A DNA stretch of 64,000 nucleotides from an uncultured Kiritimatiellota bacterium (GTDB lineage: Bacteria > Verrucomicrobiota > Kiritimatiellia > RFP12 > UBA1067), in the NCBI GenBank assembly GCA_934635385.1, contig CAKTZI010000002.1, positions 62,001-126,000 on the forward strand, read 5' to 3'. Shown here one piece after another: positions 40,713 to 50,304 of the stretch. Under the pieces are notes generated by a model that worked only from the letters and a program-made list of their open reading frames with translations, did not search any database and had not been told where the DNA came from. Made by a program: the position numbers and the translations under genes. The number at the start of each line of letters is the position of its first letter. The first letter of the stretch is position 1.

Positions 40713-43547
40713 ATGAAAAGTCATCTGTTTTGTAGTCTTATGATTGGCGCGCTGCTTCTGTCCGGGACGTGTCTCGGGGCCGACCTGACGTTTTACCTGC
40801 CGTTCGACGGCTCGCCGCGTGCGGCGTTCGCGAAAGGCCGCCCCGAACCGCTGCAGGCGAAGGGACTCGCCTACGATGCGGGCGTTGCGGGCGAAGCCGT
40901 GCGGCTCACGGCCCCGGCCAAGGCGACGCTGGCGTATGCGTTGGCGGAGAACGTGTCGCCGACGCGCGGCGCAGTTTCGCTGTGGGTGAAGCGCAAGTCC
41001 GACGACCCCGACAAGTGGCGGCGGATGTTCTCGTTCCCCGAGCCGTGTCGCAATTTCGGCAGCGGGGCCCTGTCCCTCTGGTGGTATGCGGGCGTCGCGC
41101 GCGTCGATCTTACGGACGTCGCCCACACGTGGAATGCCTACGGCGGCACGCCGCGCGCCGACGGACACTGGGAGCATCTCGTCTTCTGCTGGGATCAGGC
41201 GACGGCGACCGCCGAGCTCTACTACAACGGCGTGCTGCATTCGCGCAAGGCGGACGGCACGGGGCCGATGGCCGCCGCGCTCAAGGCGGCGCGGGACGAG
41301 AAGAAGCGCGCGGAGGCGGCGTCCGCCGTCCTGCCGACGACGTTCGACCGCTTCTTCATCGGTTGCCTCGGTCGCGGACAGCAGATGGAAGGACTGATCG
41401 ACGAGGTGCGCCTCTTCGACGACCGCCTCACGGCGGACGAGGTGCGCGCGCTCTTCGCCGAACACGCCGACCGCGCGGCGTCGAAGCCGCGTCCGCCGGA
41501 CTACGCGCAGCTCTTCGGGCCGGCGAAGCCGAACCCGTATGCGAAGGACGGCGGCGAGCTCGACCTGGAGCCGGTGGCGGAATACGCGTTCGACGCCGCG
41601 ACGGTCGAACGGGCGTGTGCGGCGAAGGGCTTCCGCGCCGTGGGCGCGCTTCGGTTTGGCGAACTCGACGGCGTGCCGTATCTGGAGGCCGGGACGAACC
41701 GGGACGACCGGTTCGCCTTCGACTTCACGATCGACTCGTCGTTCCCGCTCTACGTCCTCGACTTCGACTACCCGGACGACGCGAAGCGCACGTGTGACCT
41801 GATCGTGCAGGAACGCGCGGCCTTTCCCGGCGACTACACGCTGCAGGTCGGCTACTTCACCGGCGACGAGTACCGCAACACGGGCAAGACGCTCACGCAC
41901 CGCTGCCTCTATTGGACGCGGAAAGGCGGTGACAGCCTTTCGGTCGTCGCGCTCACGGCGCGTGCGGGCGTGCCGGCGGCGCTCTCGCGCCTGCGGGTCT
42001 ACCGCGTGAAGGACGCCCGTCTGCCGTCGCTCGCCGTGCGCGAGCCGCCGGCGGCGGACGGCTGGCGGCGTGTCGTCGGGCAGTATTGGGAAGACCCGGC
42101 GATCGGCTTCGACTTCGGCCTGAAGGACGCACACGGCCTTGCGAACATCGGCGAGCTGATCGACCGCACGGTCGCCTACATGAAGTTCTGCGGCGAGAAC
42201 CTGTTCTGCTATCCCGGCGTCTGGTATCAGGGCGTCATCGGCGACGACTACCAGCCGCGACGGCACGCGCCCGACTTCCTGAACGCCTGGTACGAGAAGT
42301 TCGACCGCGAGGGCCTTTACTTCGTGCCGAACGTGAACCCCAACAACATCCCGGTGAAAGACGGGCTCGTCACGGTCGCGTCGATGGAAGACGGCTCGCT
42401 TCATCCGACGCCGATCGCCATCCATTCAACCGGCAAGCCGAACCGGGGCGGGTGGCACAACTCGCCGCCGAACTTCTGCTTCCTGCATCCCGACGTCCAG
42501 CGGGCGATCGAGGGCTTCGTCGACGGACTCGTCGAACAGGGCGTCCGTCATCCGAGCTTCAAGGGCGTCTGCCTGCACCTGACGATGCATTGCCTGCTCT
42601 GGTGGGGCGACCTCCGCAGCGGCTACAACGACTACGTGATCGACGCCTTCGAACGCGACACGGGCATTCGCGTGCCGCGCGCGTCCGGCCCGCTGCGCGG
42701 CAAGGAACACGCGGACTGGATTCTCGCGAACTGCCGTGACCGCTGGGTGCAGTGGCGGTGCGACCGGGTGACGCGGCTCTACGTGCGCCTCGCGGCGAAG
42801 CTGCGCGCCCGGCGGCCCGACCTCAAGCTCTGGCTCAACAGCTTCATCCAGCCAGACATGAGGTGGCCGGACTTCATGGAAGACGGCTTCATGCGCCGTC
42901 AGGCGCGGGAGGCGGGGCTCGACCGCACGGCGTTCGCCGCCGTGCCGAACGTCATCTTCTGCCAGACGACGTTGCCGGCGTTCTGCCGCAAGCGCGAGCG
43001 GCGGCTCTTCCCGTCCGATGCGGCGTATGCCTATAACCGCGTCCTGCAAACGAAACCGGGCTTCTTCGACCTCCTGAAGGACGCGCGCTTCCCGCTCGTG
43101 CAGAACTTCGACCTCTACTGGGAGAATCCCGTCGGCCGCAACAGGAGCGCGCTGAACGTCGATGGCTTCGTCGAGACGGGGTGGCGCGTGACGACGCTCA
43201 ACCCGTCCGGCTTCCATGCGTTGCGCGACCTCGTGCTGCCGCTGCGCTTCGGGGATGTCCTCGGCGTCACGAAGGGCGGCTACCTGATCGGCACCTACGG
43301 CATGGAAGGGCCGCTCCGGCAGTTCGCGGCGGCGTTCCGCCAGCTGCCGGCGGTCGTGATGGCGGACGTCCCCGACTTCGCGGACGAGACGGTCAAGATC
43401 CGCGCCTGCACGTTCCGAGGTCGGCGCTACCTCTACGTCGTGAACACGTCCGACACGCCGCGCACGGTGCGCTACCGCTTCCCGGACGGTTCGGCGCAGC
43501 TGACGCTCGCGCCTTACGAGCTGAGGAGCTTCGCGTCCGCCGAATGA
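40713..43547 (+). CDS. secreted LamG-domain protein with putative glycoside-hydrolase-like barrel
   Basis: This 944-residue exported protein has a signal peptide (cleavage near CLGA, residue 23). Residues about 25-250 form a LamG/concanavalin-like domain (LTFYLPFDGSPRAAF, GAVSLWVKRKSDD, GLIDEVRLFDDRLTADEVRAL). The second half looks like a TIM-barrel hydrolase, with YPGVWYQGVIGDDY, LYFVPNVNPNNIP, LHLTMHCLLWWGDL and LWLNSFIQPDMRWP. A C-terminal beta domain closes it (YLYVVNTSDTPRTVRYRFP). No catalytic family was recognised. Its position between the regulator and GH92/GH2 genes suggests glycan binding or breakdown. It overlaps the next gene by 4 bases. Confidence 0.65.
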   Translation: MKSHLFCSLMIGALLLSGTCLGADLTFYLPFDGSPRAAFAKGRPEPLQAKGLAYDAGVAGEAVRLTAPAKATLAYALAENVSPTRGAVSLWVKRKSDDPDKWRRMFSFPEPCRNFGSGALSLWWYAGVARVDLTDVAHTWNAYGGTPRADGHWEHLVFCWDQATATAELYYNGVLHSRKADGTGPMAAALKAARDEKKRAEAASAVLPTTFDRFFIGCLGRGQQMEGLIDEVRLFDDRLTADEVRALFAEHADRAASKPRPPDYAQLFGPAKPNPYAKDGGELDLEPVAEYAFDAATVERACAAKGFRAVGALRFGELDGVPYLEAGTNRDDRFAFDFTIDSSFPLYVLDFDYPDDAKRTCDLIVQERAAFPGDYTLQVGYFTGDEYRNTGKTLTHRCLYWTRKGGDSLSVVALTARAGVPAALSRLRVYRVKDARLPSLAVREPPAADGWRRVVGQYWEDPAIGFDFGLKDAHGLANIGELIDRTVAYMKFCGENLFCYPGVWYQGVIGDDYQPRRHAPDFLNAWYEKFDREGLYFVPNVNPNNIPVKDGLVTVASMEDGSLHPTPIAIHSTGKPNRGGWHNSPPNFCFLHPDVQRAIEGFVDGLVEQGVRHPSFKGVCLHLTMHCLLWWGDLRSGYNDYVIDAFERDTGIRVPRASGPLRGKEHADWILANCRDRWVQWRCDRVTRLYVRLAAKLRARRPDLKLWLNSFIQPDMRWPDFMEDGFMRRQAREAGLDRTAFAAVPNVIFCQTTLPAFCRKRERRLFPSDAAYAYNRVLQTKPGFFDLLKDARFPLVQNFDLYWENPVGRNRSALNVDGFVETGWRVTTLNPSGFHALRDLVLPLRFGDVLGVTKGGYLIGTYGMEGPLRQFAAAFRQLPAVVMADVPDFADETVKIRACTFRGRRYLYVVNTSDTPRTVRYRFPDGSAQLTLAPYELRSFASAE

Positions 43548-44353
43548 GAGGCGGGGCGACAGTCCTTTTCGCTTTTGCGCTCGTCGCGTCCGCATACGGC
43601 GAAGCGACGGGGCGTCCCGTCGTCTTCGCCAAGAACGAGATCGAGACGGGGCACACGATGCTCGGCAAGATCATCACGGTCGATCCGCGCTGGGTACTCG
43701 ACGTCGGCGCGATTTGGCGGACGGAGCGCTTCGGCTATGGGCTCGTCGGCGTCTGGAACGCGACCGAGCTGACGAGCCGCTACGACGCGACGCGGCGGCG
43801 GGCGTTCAACGAAATCGATCCACGCATCGGCTACGGCTACACGTGGACGTGGGCGGAGGGCTGGTCGCTCGACACGCGCCTCGAATTCCAGCATTCGCAG
43901 ATGCACTACGCCGACACGTCGAACGTCTTTCGCCAGTGGATCGGCACGGAGACGCTGACGACGCCGTGGATCGACCTCTACGGTTTCGCGTGGGTCGTCA
44001 CGTATCCGTATCAGGCGCCGGCCTACCGGGTCGGCGCGCTGAAGGACATCCCGGTTGGAGGGACGTTCTCCGTCGAGCCGCACGTCTACCTCGACCTGGG
44101 GCCGGAACGGTGGAATCGTCGCCGCTTCGGCGAATGGGCGGACGGGCCGTCACGCTATTCGGACGGGGCGAACGCGATCAACTTCCACCTGCTCGGACAT
44201 TGGCGCGTCAACGAGAACGTACGTCTGTACGCGGGCGTCCGCCACATCTCGTCCGTGTCGCACGAGGTGCGGCGGCAGCTGCGCGCGTGGGATTCGCCGA
44301 ACGGCAAGCCGGACTTCACCTATTTTGTCGTTGGAGCGTATGTGGATTTCTGA
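43544..44353 (+). CDS. outer-membrane beta-barrel protein
   Basis: This 269-residue protein has a signal peptide (MRGGATVLFAFALVASAYG). Alternating aromatic strands follow (RWVLDVGAIWRTERFGYGLVGVW; GYGYTWTWAEGWSLDTRLEF; VRLYAGVRHISSV). The terminal GAYVDF ends in Phe, as in barrels inserted by BamA. Its ATG overlaps the stop of the preceding hydrolase (ATGA), so the two are coupled. A porin or glycan-uptake role is likely from context but not provable. Confidence 0.65.
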   Translation: MRGGATVLFAFALVASAYGEATGRPVVFAKNEIETGHTMLGKIITVDPRWVLDVGAIWRTERFGYGLVGVWNATELTSRYDATRRRAFNEIDPRIGYGYTWTWAEGWSLDTRLEFQHSQMHYADTSNVFRQWIGTETLTTPWIDLYGFAWVVTYPYQAPAYRVGALKDIPVGGTFSVEPHVYLDLGPERWNRRRFGEWADGPSRYSDGANAINFHLLGHWRVNENVRLYAGVRHISSVSHEVRRQLRAWDSPNGKPDFTYFVVGAYVDF

Positions 44354-44374
44354 CTATGATTGTGGATTGCATAT

Positions 44375-44481
44375 GCCTGCGGCGCTCAACGCGGAGAAGA
44401 GGGAGTCTCGGAGACACGGAGGCCGTTTTAAAACTCCGTGTCTCCCAATCTCCGCATCCTCCGTGTTGAGCGAAAGCAACA
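44375..44481. repeat. long hairpin element, copy 2, before the six-hairpin glycosidase gene
   Basis: Outer arms CGCTCAACGCGGAG (44383-44396) and CTCCGTGTTGAGCG (44459-44472) enclose a perfect 12-bp inner stem, GGAGACACGGAG (44410-44421) with CTCCGTGTCTCC (44434-44445). Relative to copy 1 one G-C pair in the outer stem is swapped to C-G. Confidence 0.78.
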
Positions 44482-44511
44482 ACAACAGAAACGCATAAGG
44501 AAAGCAAAACA

Positions 44512-46290
44512 ATGAAACGAATGACAGTGCTGATGGCCGTTGCGGCAATGGGGTCGGTGGCCTGGGCGGTGGACATCTACGCCAAGACAGACCTGACGTG
44601 GAAAAGCACGCCGCCGAAGCTCGACCCCCTTGCGCTGAAGATGAACGCGGGCGCGAAGATCCCGTTCCTGCGTCCGCTCCCGGCGTGGCGCAACGGCAAG
44701 ACGGTGTGCTCGGCGCGGAACAACCCCGAATGGGCGATGCCGGGCGTCTTCACGGGCACGGACGCGGAACTTGGCCTGTTCATGAAGACGCTGCGCGACA
44801 CGCTGACCGAGAACCGGCGGCTCATCCGCATCGGCGGGCGGACGCTCGTCTGCAACCACAACTGGGTGCGCGACCACACGCACCAGATGAAGGGCTGGTG
44901 CCACTGGGAGCGTGACAACACGAGCTTCCTCGACTTCATCCTCGACCATCCGCGCGCCGACGGCATGCTCTACGAGATGATCAAGCAGCTGGACGACGGG
45001 CACTGGCGGATGGTGGAGGACACGAGCCGTGTCCTGTTCCCCGAAGACCATATGGCGCTTGTGCGGCTGGATCTGGAGGCGGACGTCGAGTATCTCGCCG
45101 TCGAGGCGGCGCACCGCTACTGGCGGATGAGCGGCGACGACGCCTGGATGGCGCGGCGGCTGCCTGTCCTGGAGAAGGCGATCAACTGGCAGACGAGCGA
45201 CCCGCAGCGCTGGAACGCGAAATACGGACTTTGCATCCGTCCCTTCACCATCGACACGTGGGACTTCGTGCCGACGGCATGGACGGGCGGCGACCGGCGC
45301 ATCCATCCGAGCGAGCCGCTGCCGGCGATGCATGGCGACAACACGGGCGTCTACCAGGCGATGCGCCAGCTCGCGGCGATGAACCTCCGCCTCGGACGCA
45401 CGGCGGCGGCCGCCGACTGGGAGCGGCGGGCCGAGGCGCTGAAGGCGAGCGTCATGACGCACCTCTGGAACGGACGCTACTTCGTCCACCAGAAGTTCCT
45501 CGACGGCGAGAAGGGGCTGGACGACAAGGAAGACGTGCGCCTCTCGCTCTCCGACGCCTATGCGCTCAACCGCGGCATCCTGACGCCGGAGCAGTGCCGG
45601 TCGGTCGTCGACGAGTTCCAGGCGCGGCGCAGGACGACGGCGGCGTTCGCGGAATGGTTCACGGTCGATCCGCCCTATGCGCCGGCGTTCGGGCCGCATC
45701 CGGCCGGCACGTACGTCAATGGCGCGATCTCGCCGTTCACGGCGGGCGAGCTTGCGCGCGGCGCGTTCGACTGCGGGCGCGAGGCGTATGGCTGGGACAT
45801 CCTCGCGCGCTTCATGGCGAAGGTTCTCGAAGACGGCAACGTCTACTTCCTCTACAACCCGACGAACGGCGCGTCCATCAGCGCGTCGATCGGGCCGAGC
45901 GCGTGGGGGGCCGCCGCGCTCCTGAACGCGGTCGACGAGGGCCTTGCGGGCGTCGTGAACGCTGGGTTCGGCTACGACGTGATCGACTTCTCGCCGCGCT
46001 GGACGGTGACGCCCTACGACAATGTCCGCTACCTGACCGGCTACGAGGCGTTCGGCAAGACGATTGACTGCCGACACGTCCGTACCGCGAAGGGGCTGCG
46101 CTACCGGCTGGAGTCGCCCGCGAAGCGCGTGCGTGCGCATATCCTTCTGCCGGCGGGCAAGGAGGCGGCTGCGCTCTTCGTCAATGGCGTCGAGACGCCT
46201 TTCACGGTGACGGCGGTCGATGCCTCGCACTACGTTGACGTGACGGTCGAGCCGAAGGGCGGCGTTGCAGACTTCGAGGTGCTCTACTGA
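44512..46290 (+). CDS. secreted six-hairpin glycosidase-like protein
   Basis: This 592-residue exported protein has a signal peptide (cleavage near AWA, residue 20). Its (alpha/alpha)6-type core contains VCNHNWVRDHTHQMKGW, FLDFILDHPRADG, DVEYLAVEAAHRYWRM, FTIDTWDF, MHGDNTGVYQAMRQLAAMN, YVNGAISPFTAGELARGAF and GPSAWGAAALLNAVDEG. The R-D near HTH and the paired Asp/Glu in the later motifs resemble six-hairpin glycosidases such as GH125 or GH63. No exact family can be named. A beta domain closes the chain. It is paralogous to the N-terminal half of the next protein. Confidence 0.72.
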   Translation: MKRMTVLMAVAAMGSVAWAVDIYAKTDLTWKSTPPKLDPLALKMNAGAKIPFLRPLPAWRNGKTVCSARNNPEWAMPGVFTGTDAELGLFMKTLRDTLTENRRLIRIGGRTLVCNHNWVRDHTHQMKGWCHWERDNTSFLDFILDHPRADGMLYEMIKQLDDGHWRMVEDTSRVLFPEDHMALVRLDLEADVEYLAVEAAHRYWRMSGDDAWMARRLPVLEKAINWQTSDPQRWNAKYGLCIRPFTIDTWDFVPTAWTGGDRRIHPSEPLPAMHGDNTGVYQAMRQLAAMNLRLGRTAAAADWERRAEALKASVMTHLWNGRYFVHQKFLDGEKGLDDKEDVRLSLSDAYALNRGILTPEQCRSVVDEFQARRRTTAAFAEWFTVDPPYAPAFGPHPAGTYVNGAISPFTAGELARGAFDCGREAYGWDILARFMAKVLEDGNVYFLYNPTNGASISASIGPSAWGAAALLNAVDEGLAGVVNAGFGYDVIDFSPRWTVTPYDNVRYLTGYEAFGKTIDCRHVRTAKGLRYRLESPAKRVRAHILLPAGKEAAALFVNGVETPFTVTAVDASHYVDVTVEPKGGVADFEVLY

Positions 46291-46352
46291 GCGCGGCGTT
46301 TCGAAGGAAAGGCCGCAACGCGACAGACAAAAGACAGGAAAGGAAACATCCA

Positions 46353-49300
46353 ATGAAAATGAGAATCATGTTCGGAACAATCTGTGCGGCGTTCGCAACC
46401 TTGGCGGCGCTGCCGCCGCTGCCGAAGGCGTGGATGCCGGATCCGAAGACGCTGCCGCAGAACGCGGGGCGGACGCTGACGTTTGACCGTCCGCTGCCGC
46501 GCCAGTGGCTGATTGGCGCAGGCGAGCAGACGGGCCCCGGCGAGAAGAACCGCCGCATCGGCACCTACAACAACGGCGAACTCGCCTATCCGGGGCTTCT
46601 CTCGACGGCCGGGAGCGGCTTCGGCGAGATGATGGCCCAGCTGCGGCAGGTGGTCTGGGCCGACCGGCGGCTCGTCTTCATCGACGGCCGCGTCCTCATG
46701 TGCCAGCTCAACTGGATCCGCGACCACGTGCACCAGTCGAAGGCCTTCTGCCACTGGGAGCATGACCTGACGAGCTTCCTCGACTTCATCCTTGACACGC
46801 AGCGCGCGGACGGACAGTTCTTCGAGCTCATCAAGCAGTGGACTGACTACCACTGGACGAAGGTGAATCCCGACTGCGTACGGCTCTATCCCGACGACGC
46901 GCAGACGCTCGTGCGGCTGGAGCTGGAGGCCGACATCGAGTACCTGATGGTCGAGGGCTGTCTGCAGGCGTGGCGGACGACGGGCGACGACGCTTGGCTC
47001 AGGCGGGCGCTGCCGCGTCTCGAAAAGGGCATCGACTACCAGACGAGCGACCCGAAGCGCTGGGACGCGGCACGCGGGCTCTGCAAGCGTCCGTACACGA
47101 TCGACACGTGGGACTTCCTCGCGCTCGCGGGCGGCGGCGACCGGCGCATCGACCTGGACGGCCCGATGGCGATCATGCACGGCGACAACACCGGCGTCTA
47201 CCAGGCGATGAACCAGCTCGCCTTCGTCAACCGCCGATTCGGAGACGAGGCGAAGGCGTGCGCCTGGGAGGCGCGCGCGGCGGAGCTGAAGGCGAACGTG
47301 ATGAGGCACCTCTACAACGGACGCTTCTTCGTGCATCAGCTGCCGCTCAACGGCCCGCCGGTCGACGAGCACGAGGCCGAGCGCCTGACGCTCTCCGACG
47401 CCTACGCGCTCAACCGGGGCATCTGGTCGCCTGAAGAGAACCGCCGCTGTATCGAGGAATATCGGCGGCGGCGCCAGACGGGCGGGGCGTTCGCCGAATG
47501 GTACACGATCGACCCGCCCATCGCGAACGCCTGCCACAAGCCGGGCGAGTACGTCAACGGCGCGATCTCGCCGTTCACGGCGGGCGAACTCGCCAAGGGC
47601 GCGTTCGAGAACGGCTACGAGGCCTACGGCTACGACATCCTCATGCGCATCCGGGATCTCGTCGCGCGCGATGGCGGCAAGCTCTACTTCCTCTACAACC
47701 CGAAGACGCGGGAGCCGCAGGGACGCGGCCCCAGCGCGTGGGGCGCGGCGGCGATCCTCTCGGCGATCGACCAGGGGCTCGCCGGCATTCAGGACACGGA
47801 CAGGCTCTATCGCACGATGCGCTTTGCGCCGCGCTGGGCCGTGACCGAGCACACGGAGGGGCGATACCTCACGGGCTACGAGATCTCAAAGAAGAAGGTG
47901 GATGTCCGCTGGACGTTCAAGGAGAACGGCTTCCGCTATCGGCTCGAATGCCCGTCCGAACGCGTCGACGCGCACCTGCTCGTCCCGGCGGGGCGGACGC
48001 CGCGCGTGCTGCGGGTGAACGGACGCGAGACGGCGTTTGCGCTGTCCGACGTCTTCGGCTCGAAATACGTCGACGTGACGGTCGCGCCCGAACGCGGCAT
48101 CGCGGACTTCGAGGTGCTCTACGGGAACGATGCGGCGGCAGACTCCTATGCGGCGGGATCGTCCGTTTCGGGGATCGGAGACGTCAATCCTTTCCTTGGC
48201 ACGGGCGGCGACGGGCATTGCTATCCGGCGGCGGCCTATCCGTTCGGTCTTGTGCAGGCCGGGCCGGATACGGGATGGGGAACCTGGGACTACTGCAGCG
48301 GCTACCGTTACGAGGACGGGCAGATCACGATGTTCTCGCAGACGCACAATCCCGGGGGCGGCTGTCCCGACTACGCAGACGTGGGGCTTATGCCGTTCGT
48401 CGGGTCAGCAAGCAACGTCGTCTCGACATTCTCGCACGCGAACGAGACGGCGAGCCCCGGTTACTATGCCGTGACGCTGGATCGCGGGGAGATCCGTGTG
48501 GAGGTGGCGGCGAGCGAACGTTCGGCGATCTACCGCATCCGTTCCGGGCAGGCGCCAGCGATGCGGCTGCTGGTCGATCTTGACTATGGCATGGGAAACC
48601 TGACGTGGGCGAAGAAGACGGTTCGTCCGCTGAAGGTCGAACGCCTTGCGGACGGGGAGATCCGGGCGCATCTGCTGCGAAACGGCTTCGTCAAGAACCG
48701 AAACGTCGGCGTCGCCTTGCGGTTCGATCCCGCGCCCGTGTCGGTCGAGGAACTGCCGAAGGCGGACGGTGTTCATGCGCCGAGATACGTCCTCGCGTTT
48801 GGCCTCCAACCGGGGCAGGCGTTGTCCGTCAAGCTGGGGCTTTCGGTGACGGACGGCGAGGGGGCCGCGCGTAACCTTTCGCAGGAGATTCCCGGATGGG
48901 ACTTCGAGGCCGTCCGCCGGGCGGCGGAGGCGAAATGGGGCGAGATGCTCTCCCGCGTGACGGCGACCGTCGATGACGCGGATCGCCGGGCGCTCTTCGC
49001 GACGTCCGTCTACCGGATGTTCCTCGTTCCGACGAACATCGCCGACGTGGACGGACGCTATCGCGGCGGGGACGGGAAAATCGCGACGACGTCCAATGGG
49101 CGGTACTATTCCGAGCTCTCGCTTTGGGACACGTTCCGCGGGGCGCATCCGCTCTACACGATCGCCTCGCCGGACTACGTGGCGGATTTCGTCAACTCGA
49201 TGGTTCGCCATCAGCAGGCCGTCGGGTTCCTCCCGGTCTTGCCGAAGTGGGGGCTGGATTCGCAGTGCATGATCGGAACGCACGCCGTCGCCGTCATCGC

Positions 49301-50291
49301 CGACGCCTATTTCAAGGGATTCGCGGGCGTGGACTGGGAGGCGGCGTACGAAGCCGTTCGCGCGACCCTGCGCGAGACGCATCCGAAACGGCGCAAGGAG
49401 CAATGGGACCTCCTTGACCGGTACGGCTACTATCCGTGCGACAGGCTCAAGGGCGAAGGCGTCTCCCGTACGCTTGAATGCTCCTATGACGACTGGTGTG
49501 CGGGCAAGATGGCCGAACGTCTTGGGCGAGCGGACGACGCGGCGTTCTTCCTGCGCCGCGCCCAGAACTGGACGAACGTCTTTGACCGGGCGACCGGCTT
49601 CATGCGCGGACGCGATTCGCTTGGGAGGTGGCGCGAGCCGTTTGACCCCTACCATTGCGGACATGAATCCAACTGGGCCGGTGACTTCACCGAGGGGAAC
49701 GCCTGGCAGTGGCGCTGGCACGTCCTGCAGGATCCGGCGGGGCTCGTTGCCGCCCTGGGCGGCCCGAAGCGGGCGGCGGCGCTGCTGGACGAGCTCTTCT
49801 CTCTTCCGTCCGACCTTGATCGGTCAAAGGTCTCGCCGGACGTCACGGGGCTCCTCGGACAGTATGTGCAGGGCAACGAGCCGAGCCATCACATTCCCTA
49901 TCTCTACCAGTATGCCGAACGGCCTGACCGGGCGGCCGAACGCATTCGAGAGCTCTGCGAGACGTTCTACTTCAACCGTCCAGACGGACTTTGCGGCAAC
50001 GAGGATCATGGCGAGATGAGCGCATGGTATGTCTTGGCCTGTCTTGGCTTCTATCCAGTCAACCCGGCGAGCGGCGAATACGTTCTGGGCGCGCCGCAGG
50101 TCCCGGCGGCGACGTTGCGCGTCGGCGGAGGAAGGACGTTCGTCGTTCGGGCGAAGGGCCTGTCGAAGGCCAACAAGTACGTAAAGTCCGTCTGGTTGAA
50201 CGGGAAGCCGTTCAAGGGCTTCGTCCTGCGGCATGAGGATGTCGTGGCGGGCGGCGAGCTCGTCTTCGAAATGGGGGAACGCCATCAGTAA
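46353..50291 (+). CDS. six-hairpin glycosidase fused to GH92 alpha-mannosidase
   Basis: This 1312-residue exported protein has two enzyme parts. Residues about 20-590 are a close paralogue of the preceding glycosidase (LNWIRDHVHQSKAFCHWEHD; IDTWDFLALAG; MHGDNTGVYQAMNQLAFVN). Residues about 605-1310 are GH92: NPFLGTGGDGHCYPAAAYPFGLVQAGPDT, FSQTHNPGGGCPDYADVG, YSELSLWDTFRGAHPLYT, EGNAWQWRWHV (catalytic Glu region), GNEPSHHIPYLYQYA and GNEDHGEMSAWYVLACLGFYPV (Asp region). GH92 enzymes are calcium-dependent exo-alpha-mannosidases. The fusion would put two exo-acting glycosidases on one chain. It has an AAAGGAAACATCC ribosome site. Confidence 0.85.
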   Translation: MKMRIMFGTICAAFATLAALPPLPKAWMPDPKTLPQNAGRTLTFDRPLPRQWLIGAGEQTGPGEKNRRIGTYNNGELAYPGLLSTAGSGFGEMMAQLRQVVWADRRLVFIDGRVLMCQLNWIRDHVHQSKAFCHWEHDLTSFLDFILDTQRADGQFFELIKQWTDYHWTKVNPDCVRLYPDDAQTLVRLELEADIEYLMVEGCLQAWRTTGDDAWLRRALPRLEKGIDYQTSDPKRWDAARGLCKRPYTIDTWDFLALAGGGDRRIDLDGPMAIMHGDNTGVYQAMNQLAFVNRRFGDEAKACAWEARAAELKANVMRHLYNGRFFVHQLPLNGPPVDEHEAERLTLSDAYALNRGIWSPEENRRCIEEYRRRRQTGGAFAEWYTIDPPIANACHKPGEYVNGAISPFTAGELAKGAFENGYEAYGYDILMRIRDLVARDGGKLYFLYNPKTREPQGRGPSAWGAAAILSAIDQGLAGIQDTDRLYRTMRFAPRWAVTEHTEGRYLTGYEISKKKVDVRWTFKENGFRYRLECPSERVDAHLLVPAGRTPRVLRVNGRETAFALSDVFGSKYVDVTVAPERGIADFEVLYGNDAAADSYAAGSSVSGIGDVNPFLGTGGDGHCYPAAAYPFGLVQAGPDTGWGTWDYCSGYRYEDGQITMFSQTHNPGGGCPDYADVGLMPFVGSASNVVSTFSHANETASPGYYAVTLDRGEIRVEVAASERSAIYRIRSGQAPAMRLLVDLDYGMGNLTWAKKTVRPLKVERLADGEIRAHLLRNGFVKNRNVGVALRFDPAPVSVEELPKADGVHAPRYVLAFGLQPGQALSVKLGLSVTDGEGAARNLSQEIPGWDFEAVRRAAEAKWGEMLSRVTATVDDADRRALFATSVYRMFLVPTNIADVDGRYRGGDGKIATTSNGRYYSELSLWDTFRGAHPLYTIASPDYVADFVNSMVRHQQAVGFLPVLPKWGLDSQCMIGTHAVAVIADAYFKGFAGVDWEAAYEAVRATLRETHPKRRKEQWDLLDRYGYYPCDRLKGEGVSRTLECSYDDWCAGKMAERLGRADDAAFFLRRAQNWTNVFDRATGFMRGRDSLGRWREPFDPYHCGHESNWAGDFTEGNAWQWRWHVLQDPAGLVAALGGPKRAAALLDELFSLPSDLDRSKVSPDVTGLLGQYVQGNEPSHHIPYLYQYAERPDRAAERIRELCETFYFNRPDGLCGNEDHGEMSAWYVLACLGFYPVNPASGEYVLGAPQVPAATLRVGGGRTFVVRAKGLSKANKYVKSVWLNGKPFKGFVLRHEDVVAGGELVFEMGERHQ

Positions 50292-50304
50292 AGGAACTGG
50301 TCAG

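Noticed and set aside
43181..43543. N-terminal extension of the beta-barrel gene
   Set aside because: It overlaps the LamG/hydrolase gene in another frame; a proper signal peptide begins at 43544.
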